Of a stretch of DNA of 5,369 bases, positions 1 to 5,369 are shown one piece after another. Numbering within the stretch: the first letter of the stretch is position 1; each line of letters starts with the position of its first letter. The DNA is from Deltaproteobacteria bacterium (GTDB lineage Bacteria > Myxococcota_A > UBA9160 > PR03): the NCBI GenBank assembly GCA_018262315.1, contig JAGSPS010000234.1, forward strand, positions 1 to 5,369, given 5' to 3'. The notes below the pieces were generated by a model. It was not told where the DNA came from. It did no database searches and was given only the letters and a program-made list of their open reading frames with translations. A program made the position numbers and the translations under genes.

Positions 1-795
1 CTCGGCGGCATGGCGACCGCAATCTACGCCGAGCCGCGACGGCCAAACGACGCCGACAATCCGGTGCGAATGGTGATCAGCGCCGGTATGCCGCGCGCGA
101 TCTGGCAGGACTTCGAGAAGCGCTTCAACGTGCAGGTCTTCGAGTGGTACGGCGCGATCGAGGGCGGGCTCGCGATGAAGCCGGTCGGCCAGGGCCCCAT
201 CGGTAGCTTCGGCAAGCCCGCGCCGGGCCTCGAAATGACGATCGTGGACGAGCAGGGCAACGAGTGTCCGCCCTTCGCGGTCGGCGAGATCGTCTCGCGT
301 CCCGCCGGCGGCAGCGCCAACGTCGAGTATTTCAAGAACGAGGAAGCCTCGCGCGCGAAGGTGGCGGGCGGCTGGCTGCGCAGCGGCGACATGGGGCACC
401 GCGACGCCGAGGGCTGGTTCTTCTTCGACTACCGCAAGGGCGGCGGCATCCGCCACGACGGCGAGTTCGTGCAGCCCGACAAGGTGGAGAAGGTGATCGC
501 CGAGCAGCCCGGCGTGTCGGACGTCTTCGTCTACGGCGTGCCGGCGGCCTCGGGCTCGCCGGGCGAGAAGGACGTGGTCGCGGCGATCGTGCCCGCAAAC
601 GCCGCGAGCTTCGAACCCAATGCTGTGTTCGAGGCATGCCGCCGCGCGCTCGACCCGGCGTCGGTGCCGCAGTACCTGCAGGTCGTGGACGAGATCCCGA
701 AGACGGCCTCGGAGAAACCGCAGGAGCGTTTCCTGCTCGATCGCTTCAAGCCCGGCTCGCCGGGGATCCACGCCCGCACGGCGGCAGCGCGCTGA
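1..795 (+). CDS. AMP-forming acyl-CoA synthetase/ligase, CaiC/FATP-like, C-terminal part (5' end outside window)
   Basis: Members of this family activate a carboxylic acid with ATP to an acyl-adenylate and then transfer it to CoA in the cytoplasm. The reading frame is open from base 1, so the Met at base 10 is probably internal. The 264 codons seen are about half the usual 500-550 residues. Visible motifs in order: a SAGMP segment near base 82; the adenine-binding YGAIEGG (148-168, where most relatives have YGxTE); the ribose-binding SGD (382-390); a hinge region DYRKGGGIRHDGE (427-465), which departs from the usual DRxKD form; and PKTASEK near the C-terminus, whose last Lys (715-717) is the expected adenylation lysine. 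The Tyr-Gly-x-x-Glu-Gly style resembles crotonobetaine/carnitine-CoA ligase and FATP-type ligases. The stop lies 25 bases before the molybdoenzyme gene, suggesting co-transcription. The family is secure; the substrate is unknown, and an acid made downstream of the hydroxylase is an inference. Confidence 0.93.
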   Translation, partial: LGGMATAIYAEPRRPNDADNPVRMVISAGMPRAIWQDFEKRFNVQVFEWYGAIEGGLAMKPVGQGPIGSFGKPAPGLEMTIVDEQGNECPPFAVGEIVSRPAGGSANVEYFKNEEASRAKVAGGWLRSGDMGHRDAEGWFFFDYRKGGGIRHDGEFVQPDKVEKVIAEQPGVSDVFVYGVPAASGSPGEKDVVAAIVPANAASFEPNAVFEACRRALDPASVPQYLQVVDEIPKTASEKPQERFLLDRFKPGSPGIHARTAAAR

Positions 796-820
796 GCGCG
801 ACCGCCGTGACAGCGAGAGC

Positions 821-949
821 ATGACGCGCTCCGCCAACCCGCCCGCTCCCGCAGCGATCAGTCGCCGTGGTTTCCTGAAGCTCGGCGGCGGACTCGGGCT
901 CTCGCTCTGTCTGCTGCAACTCGGCGGCTTCGCGGCGCGCGCCCGCGCG
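821..949 (+). other. Twin-arginine (Tat) signal peptide of the alpha subunit
   Basis: Residues 1-43. There is a polar N-region of about 13 residues, then SRRGFLK matching the S/T-R-R-x-F-L-K consensus, a Gly/Leu-rich hydrophobic stretch (about residues 21-38), and an Ala-Arg-Ala end with likely cleavage before A44-D45. Folded, cofactor-loaded export to the periplasm is expected, with the beta subunit carried along, as is known for related enzymes. The exact cleavage site is a prediction. Confidence 0.9.
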
Positions 950-3766
950 GCCGACGGCCTGCGCGAAGACGAGGCTCCCGGCTACGACTCGTGGGAGGAC
1001 GTCTACCGCAACGAGTGGCGCTGGGATCGCGTCACCTGGGGATCCCACACCAATCAATGTTTCCCGGGTGGCTGCTCCTTCCGCGTTCATTCCCGCGACG
1101 GCGTCGTCTGGCGCGAGGAGCAGAGCGCGACCACCGAAGCCTGCAGCCCGGAATACCCCGACTTCAACCCGCAGGGCTGCCAGAAGGGCTGCGGCTTCCA
1201 TCACGCGCTCGCGAGCCCCGACCGGGTGCTGCATCCGCTGCGCCGCGTCGGTGCCCGGGGCGAGGGGCGCTGGCAGCGGATCTCGTGGGACGAGGCGCTG
1301 ACGCGCGTCGCCGACGCGATCCTCGACGCCCACCAGAACGCCGGACCGCAGAGCTTCGTGGTCGACGCGCCGCACATCCACGCCGGCTCGGTCGCGCTCT
1401 CGGGCATCCATCGCCTCGCGTACATGCTCGGAGGGCTCGTCACCGATCTCAACGTCGCCATCGGCGACGATCTGAAGGGCATCCTCCACACCTTCGGCAC
1501 GATGCAGCTCGGCTACTCGGCGGACAACTTCTTCGACGCCGAGCTGATCGTGCTCACCAACTCGAACCTCTCCGCGACCGGGACGCCGATCTACCACTTC
1601 CTCACCGAGGCCCGCTACAACGGCAGCGAGATCGTGCTGCTCGCGCCCGACTACAACCCGACCGCGCTCACCGCCGACATCCACGTGCCGCTGCGAACCG
1701 GCACCGACGCGGCGCTGTGGCTGGGCATCTGCCAGGTGATTCTCGCCGAGGGCCTTCACGACGCGGGCTTCGTCCGCGAGCAGACCGATCTCGCGCTGCT
1801 CGTGCGCAGCGACACCGGTCGCTACCTGCGCGCGCAGGACGTCGACGGCGGGCGCGAGGATCAGCTCTTCTTCTTCGACGAAGCAACCCAGCGCATTGCA
1901 CCCGCGCCCCGCGCCACGCTCCGCTTCGACGGGTCGCCGGCGCTCGCGGGCAGCTACCCCGTGACGCTCGCGGACGGGCGCAACGTCGAGGTGAAGCCCG
2001 TGCTCGCGCTCTTGCGGGAAAAACTCGACCGCGAGTCCACGCCGGAGCAGGCGGCCGCGATCTGCGGCGCCGGCGCCGAGTTGATTCGCGGGCTGGCGCG
2101 GAAGATCGCGCGCAAGCGCACCTGTTGTTACATCGGCTTCACTTCCGCCAAACAGTTTCACGGCGATCTGCACGAGCGGAGCCTGCTGCTGGCGATGGCG
2201 CTCACCGGCAACTGGGGAAAGTCCGGCACCGGCTTCAATTGCTTCCTGGTACCCATCGAGCACGTCGGACTGCTGATGACGCTCGAGCGGCCGGCGGCGC
2301 GCGGCGGCCTGCTCGGCATGTTGATCGAGCACGAGAAGGTGAAGCTCGAGATGTGGCTGCGGGATCGCGAGATCACCGATGAGCTGGTGACCGCCGAACT
2401 GATGTCCCGGCAGACGAAGCGCCTCGGGATCGTGCCGCCCGTCTTCTGGTTCTATCACCACGCCGGCTACGCGAAGCTCTGGGATCGGCCGGAATGGCGC
2501 GACCCGAGCGAGCAGCGGAGCTTCGGCCAGTGCCTGCGCGAGTCGGTCGAGCGCGGCTGGTGGGACGCACAGCAGGCGCGTCCCGGCCCGGAGCAGAAGC
2601 CGAAGGTGCTGATGCTGATGGCGCACAATCCGCTGCGGCGCGAACGCAGCGGGCGCAGCCTCTACGTCGAGGAACTCTTCCCGAAGCTCGACCTGATCTT
2701 CGCCGTCGAGACGCGGATGTCGTCTTCGGCGGCCTTCGCCGACGTCGTGCTGCCGGCGGCCTGGTACTACGAGAAGGACGACACGACCATCACCTTCGGC
2801 ATGAATCGCTACATGGCCCTGATCGAGCGGGCCGTGGCGCCACGGGGCGAGGCGAAACCGGAGTGGGAGATCTTCGCGGCGCTGGCGCGAAAGGTTCGCG
2901 AGCGCGCGCAGGCCCGCGGCCTCGCGTCCTTCCCCGACGCCTCGGGCGCCCTGCGCGCCTACGACGAACTCGGCGATCGCTTCACGATGAGGGGTCACCT
3001 CGAGAGCCACGAGGACGTGGTGGGCGAGTTCATGACGATCGCCGCTTCCACGGGGATCTTCGCGAAGGGCTCGAGCTACGAGACGCTCGTGGAGAAGGGC
3101 CAGCTCGCATTCGCCGGCTTCGGCAAGGGGCAGACCCAGCACTCCGCCGCGACCGACCTCGATCCGCACAAGCCGTACACCAGCCTGCGATGGCACGTCG
3201 AGGGCGGTCTCCCGTACGCCACGTATGCGCGGCGCGCGCAGTTCTACATCGACCACGAGTGGTATCTCGAGGCCGGCGAAGCGCTGCCGACCTTCAAGGA
3301 GACGCCGCCGATCGGCGGCATGCACCCGTTCCGGCTGGTGAGCGGACACATTCGAGGCAGCATCCACTCGATGCACATCGCGGTGCCGGAGTTCCTGCGG
3401 CTGCACCGCGGCCAGCCCGTGCTGTTCGTGAACGACCGGGTGGCGTCGGCGCGGGGCATCGCGGACGGCGACACCGTGCGGCTCTTCAACGACGTCGACT
3501 CGGCCGAGCTGATGGTCTCGACCTCCGCCGCGGTCGGCCCCGATCAGGTGGTGGTCTACATGTGGGAGCCCTTCCAGTTCGCCGGCTGGAAGTCCCACGA
3601 CGCGATGCTGGTCGGGATGCCCAAGGGGCTCCACATGGCCGGCGGCTACGGACAGCTCCGCCACGTCTTCGCCAGCGGATCGCCGACACCCGCGAGCGAT
3701 CGCGGGCTGCGCGTAGATTTCGTGAAGGTCGAAGCCACGGCGAGCACGACGGGAGCCGGAGCATGA
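821..3766 (+). CDS. Type II DMSO-reductase-family molybdopterin oxidoreductase, catalytic alpha subunit (ethylbenzene/steroid C25 dehydrogenase-like)
   Basis: This is the Mo-bisMGD catalytic subunit of a three-subunit periplasmic enzyme. The 981 residues begin with a Tat leader (R15-R16, SRRGFLK), so I chose the ATG at 821 rather than the long upstream extension that overlaps the ligase. An N-terminal Fe-S motif follows: H76-x3-C80-x4-C85 and, further on, C120 in PQGCQKG. The His as first ligand is typical of the NarG/EbdA type. By hand alignment to NarG, D216 in IGDDLKG (bases 1466-1468) matches the Asp that binds Mo (NarG D222); D217 is next to it. A typical FADVVLPAAWYYEK segment lies at about residues 638-651, and a molybdopterin-dinucleotide-binding domain at about 836-975. 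The length is close to EbdA and longer than the roughly 910-residue DdhA, SerA and ClrA. Its stop overlaps the beta start. Ribosome binding is weak (GAGAG immediately before the ATG), so translational coupling to the ligase is possible. The family is secure. Hydrocarbon or steroid side-chain hydroxylation is favoured by size and context, but other substrates, including oxyanions, cannot be excluded. Confidence 0.95.
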   Translation: MTRSANPPAPAAISRRGFLKLGGGLGLSLCLLQLGGFAARARAADGLREDEAPGYDSWEDVYRNEWRWDRVTWGSHTNQCFPGGCSFRVHSRDGVVWREEQSATTEACSPEYPDFNPQGCQKGCGFHHALASPDRVLHPLRRVGARGEGRWQRISWDEALTRVADAILDAHQNAGPQSFVVDAPHIHAGSVALSGIHRLAYMLGGLVTDLNVAIGDDLKGILHTFGTMQLGYSADNFFDAELIVLTNSNLSATGTPIYHFLTEARYNGSEIVLLAPDYNPTALTADIHVPLRTGTDAALWLGICQVILAEGLHDAGFVREQTDLALLVRSDTGRYLRAQDVDGGREDQLFFFDEATQRIAPAPRATLRFDGSPALAGSYPVTLADGRNVEVKPVLALLREKLDRESTPEQAAAICGAGAELIRGLARKIARKRTCCYIGFTSAKQFHGDLHERSLLLAMALTGNWGKSGTGFNCFLVPIEHVGLLMTLERPAARGGLLGMLIEHEKVKLEMWLRDREITDELVTAELMSRQTKRLGIVPPVFWFYHHAGYAKLWDRPEWRDPSEQRSFGQCLRESVERGWWDAQQARPGPEQKPKVLMLMAHNPLRRERSGRSLYVEELFPKLDLIFAVETRMSSSAAFADVVLPAAWYYEKDDTTITFGMNRYMALIERAVAPRGEAKPEWEIFAALARKVRERAQARGLASFPDASGALRAYDELGDRFTMRGHLESHEDVVGEFMTIAASTGIFAKGSSYETLVEKGQLAFAGFGKGQTQHSAATDLDPHKPYTSLRWHVEGGLPYATYARRAQFYIDHEWYLEAGEALPTFKETPPIGGMHPFRLVSGHIRGSIHSMHIAVPEFLRLHRGQPVLFVNDRVASARGIADGDTVRLFNDVDSAELMVSTSAAVGPDQVVVYMWEPFQFAGWKSHDAMLVGMPKGLHMAGGYGQLRHVFASGSPTPASDRGLRVDFVKVEATASTTGAGA
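3751..3766 (+). promoter_or_regulatory. Beta-subunit ribosome binding site and ATGA stop/start overlap
   Basis: GGGAG at 3751-3755 sits 7 bases before the ATG at 3763. That ATG shares the ATGA tetranucleotide with the alpha stop (TGA 3764-3766). The arrangement supports this start for beta and suggests translational coupling, which would keep alpha and beta in equal amounts. Confidence 0.75.
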
Positions 3767-4803
3767 GAGGGGGCGCCAGCAAAGCCGCTCTCGCGGCGTC
3801 GCGGCGCCAGCTCGCCGCCGTGATCGATCTCGGCAAGTGCATGGGTTGCCAGACCTGCGTGATGGCCTGCAAGAGTCTGTGGACGCAGCGGCCCGGCACC
3901 GAGCACATGCGCTGGATGAGCGTGGCCACCTGCCCGGGCCGCGGCTATCCGCGCGACTTCGAGACCAAGGGCGGGGGCTTCGACGCCGAGGGCCGCCCGC
4001 GCCCGGGCACACTCACGACGCTGGTCGAGTGCGGCGACGCGTTCCGCTTCAACCACGACGAGGTGCTCTTCGAAGGGAGCGGACAGAAGAAGAAGCTCGA
4101 GCCGCGCAGCGCCCACGGCGGCCCGCCCACATGGGGCTACAACTGGGACGAGGACCAGGGCAAGGGCGAGTGGCCGAACCCGTACTTCTTCTACCTGCCG
4201 CGGCTGTGCAACCACTGCACGAAGCCGGCCTGCCTCGACGCCTGCACGCGCAACGCGATCCACAAACGCGAGGACGGCCTCGTGGTGATCGATCAGCAGC
4301 GCTGCAATGGGCACCGGCACTGCGTCGAGGCGTGCCCGTACAAGATGATCGCGTTCAACCCCGTGACATCGACCAGCGAGAAGTGCATCGGTTGCTTCCC
4401 GCGCGTCGAAGCGGGGATCGCGCCCGCCTGCCATCGCCAATGTCCCGGGAGGACGCGCGCGTACGGCTTCCTCGACGACGAGCAGGGACAGGTGTTCCAG
4501 CTCGTCAAGAAGTGGCAGGTCGCGCTTCCGCTGCACCCGGAGTACGGCACACAGCCGAACGTGTACTACGTGCCGCCGCTCTCGCCGTTCGCCTACGACG
4601 AGGCGGGCAAGCTGACCGAGACGATGCGCATCCCCGGCGAGGTGCTGGAGCGCTACTTCGGACCCGAGGTCCATCGCGCGCTCGCGACACTGCGCGCGGA
4701 GCGGGCGAAGCGGGCGCGCAAAGAGCCCTCGGAGCTGATGGAGCTGCTGATCAGCCGCGTCTGGCGCGATCGCTTCGGCGGTTTCACGCGGGATCCCGTC
4801 TGA
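3763..4803 (+). CDS. Type II molybdoenzyme Fe-S beta subunit (EbdB/NarH/DdhB-like), four-cluster ferredoxin
   Basis: This 346-residue protein carries electrons between the alpha subunit and the haem of gamma. Four cysteine motifs are visible: C26-x2-C29-x2-C32-x3-C36; C149-x2-C152-x4-C157-x3-C161; C181-x2-H184-x2-C187-x3-C191; and C208-x2-C211-x11-C223-x3-C227. That gives 15 cluster cysteines, fitting three [4Fe-4S] clusters plus one [3Fe-4S]. The third motif has His where a fourth Cys would be; NarH has Trp there. Segments such as CPYKMIAFN and EKCIGCFPRVEAG closely resemble NarH and EbdB. Residues 37-148 form the long insert between motifs one and two that is usual in this group, and the length is near the roughly 350 residues of EbdB. 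No signal peptide is present, as expected for a subunit exported with the Tat-bearing alpha. The gene overlaps alpha by 4 bases and is followed 41 bases later by gamma. The family is secure; the partner assignment rests on adjacency. Confidence 0.96.
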   Translation: MRGGASKAALAASRRQLAAVIDLGKCMGCQTCVMACKSLWTQRPGTEHMRWMSVATCPGRGYPRDFETKGGGFDAEGRPRPGTLTTLVECGDAFRFNHDEVLFEGSGQKKKLEPRSAHGGPPTWGYNWDEDQGKGEWPNPYFFYLPRLCNHCTKPACLDACTRNAIHKREDGLVVIDQQRCNGHRHCVEACPYKMIAFNPVTSTSEKCIGCFPRVEAGIAPACHRQCPGRTRAYGFLDDEQGQVFQLVKKWQVALPLHPEYGTQPNVYYVPPLSPFAYDEAGKLTETMRIPGEVLERYFGPEVHRALATLRAERAKRARKEPSELMELLISRVWRDRFGGFTRDPV

Positions 4804-4826
4804 GCGGCGACCCCAGTGCCGACCGC

Positions 4827-4838
4827 GGAAGGAAGGGA
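4827..4838 (+). promoter_or_regulatory. Purine-rich ribosome binding site of the gamma subunit
   Basis: GGAAGGAAGGGA ends 6 bases before the ATG at 4845 and is the most convincing Shine-Dalgarno in the window. It fixes the gamma start: in-frame codons back to about 4791 contain no ATG or GTG. The 41-base gap after beta shows no hairpin-plus-T-run terminator. Confidence 0.75.
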
Positions 4839-4844
4839 AGACAC

Positions 4845-5369
4845 ATGGCCGGCGATCCGCTTCGCGCCCATCGGCTCGCCGTCGCGAGCGAGCGCCTGCT
4901 CGATCCGGACGCGCTCGAGTGGGCGCGCTGCCGGCCGCGAGAGGTGCCGCTCACGCCGGCGCCCGTGGTGCTGGTTCACGAAGTGTCGCCCTACGTCGCC
5001 GCCAGTACGGGTCACGGCCGGGTGGCACGGCTCGAGGCGCGCGCCGCCCACGACGGCGCGCTGCTCTCACTCCGCCTGGTGTGGCCGGACCCGACACGCG
5101 ACGACCAGATCGCCGACCTCGACCGCTTTTCCGACGCCGCCGCCGTGATGTTCCCGTTGGCTCCCGGCGCGACTCCCTTCAGCATGGGCGCTCCCGACAA
5201 GCCGGTGAACGCCTGGCTGTGGCGCGCGGAAGCGGCGGAACCCTTCGACGTGTTCGCCGAAGGCTTCGCCACGAGTCGTCGCCGGCCAGCCAGCGCGAGC
5301 GAGCTGCGAACGGCCGCCCGTCACCGAAACGGCGCGTGGACACTCGTCTTCCAGCGGCCGCTCGCCACG
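4845..5369 (+). CDS. Haem b-binding gamma subunit of type II molybdoenzyme (ethylbenzene dehydrogenase gamma-like), 3' end outside window
   Basis: The frame is open from 4845 to the window edge, giving 175 residues with no stop. A stretch at about residues 98-127 contains AVMFPL, then PFSMGAPDKPVNAWLW. This fits the conserved haem-binding region of the EB_dh (ethylbenzene dehydrogenase haem-binding) family. M114 (bases 5184-5186) is the likely axial haem ligand, corresponding to EbdC Met101. The second ligand in EbdC is a Lys about 90 residues later, which would fall just past the window edge. WTLVFQRPL at the very end also fits the family. In known enzymes this subunit accepts electrons from beta and passes them to a soluble or membrane carrier. 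The N-terminus (MAGDPLRAHRLAVASERLLD) shows no hydrophobic Sec-type leader, which is unexpected because DdhC, SerC and ClrC are made with one. About 40 or more residues are missing here. The assignment rests on motif, gene order and size. Confidence 0.9.
   Translation, partial: MAGDPLRAHRLAVASERLLDPDALEWARCRPREVPLTPAPVVLVHEVSPYVAASTGHGRVARLEARAAHDGALLSLRLVWPDPTRDDQIADLDRFSDAAAVMFPLAPGATPFSMGAPDKPVNAWLWRAEAAEPFDVFAEGFATSRRRPASASELRTAARHRNGAWTLVFQRPLAT

Noticed and set aside
620..820. N-terminal extension of the alpha frame upstream of the ATG at 821
   Set aside because: The added residues are Arg/Ser-rich, overlap the ligase coding region and would bury the Tat motif far inside the protein. 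The ATG at 821 gives a normal Tat leader.
796..820. Possible promoter or terminator between the ligase and alpha
   Set aside because: Only 25 bases are available, with no hairpin, T-run or recognisable -10/-35 boxes.
2494..3762. Upstream extension of the beta frame inside the alpha gene
   Set aside because: It is an Arg-rich shadow of alpha. The ATG at 3763 has a good Shine-Dalgarno and yields a normal-length beta subunit starting shortly before the first Cys motif.
3797..3808. Arg-Arg pair near the N-terminus of beta as a possible Tat signal
   Set aside because: It lacks the Phe-Leu-Lys part and any hydrophobic stretch, and it lies directly before the first cluster motif. Beta subunits of this family are exported together with alpha.
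746..4012. A very long (1088-codon) open frame on the minus strand opposite the alpha gene
   Set aside because: It is an antisense shadow created by GC-rich third codon positions. Its translation is Arg/Gly/Ala/His-rich with no recognisable domain, whereas the plus strand encodes a clear molybdoenzyme.
3646..4674. A 342-codon minus-strand open frame opposite beta
   Set aside because: The low-complexity Ala/Arg/Val/Leu composition has no motif, and the opposite strand carries the conserved Fe-S subunit.
4816..5148. A 110-codon plus-strand frame in the gamma region
   Set aside because: It is Arg/Ser/Pro-rich and out of frame with the haem-binding gamma subunit, which stays open to the window edge and has the better ribosome binding site.

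Overview
The window is a compact, one-strand, high-GC (roughly two-thirds G+C by eye) bacterial gene cluster. All four genes read left to right, with gaps of 25 and 41 bases and one 4-base overlap, so they look like a single operon. I see no internal promoter, terminator, RNA gene, repeat or mobile element. The strong GC bias at third codon positions suggests a high-GC Gram-negative lineage. The Tat-exported alpha subunit implies a periplasm-like compartment. The sequence alone does not support a genus.

Layout: (1) bases 1-795 are the C-terminal half of an AMP-forming acyl-CoA synthetase (CaiC/FATP-like branch), cut by the left edge. (2) 821-3766 encodes a complete 981-residue catalytic alpha subunit of a type II DMSO-reductase-family molybdoenzyme, with a twin-arginine leader, an N-terminal His/Cys Fe-S motif and a candidate Asp molybdenum ligand. 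(3) 3763-4803 encodes a complete 346-residue beta subunit with four cysteine motifs, predicted to carry three [4Fe-4S] clusters and one [3Fe-4S] cluster. (4) 4845 to the right edge is the first 175 residues of a gamma subunit, a haem-b-binding protein of the ethylbenzene-dehydrogenase gamma type with a candidate axial Met.

The alpha-beta-gamma order and the subunit sizes fit the ethylbenzene dehydrogenase / steroid C25 dehydrogenase side of the family better than the nitrate reductase side. In characterised members, electrons move from the Mo-bisMGD site through the Fe-S clusters to haem b and then to an external carrier. The enzymes either hydroxylate C-H bonds with water (EbdABC, S25dABC), oxidise dimethyl sulfide (DdhABC) or reduce oxyanions (SerABC, ClrABC). 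The acyl-CoA ligase directly upstream favours, by inference, a catabolic role: oxygen-independent attack on a hydrocarbon or steroid/terpenoid side chain, followed by CoA activation of the resulting acid. The substrate cannot be read from the sequence.

Points of interest are the ligase-hydroxylase pairing, a His in place of a cluster Cys in beta, and a gamma subunit with no visible export signal.
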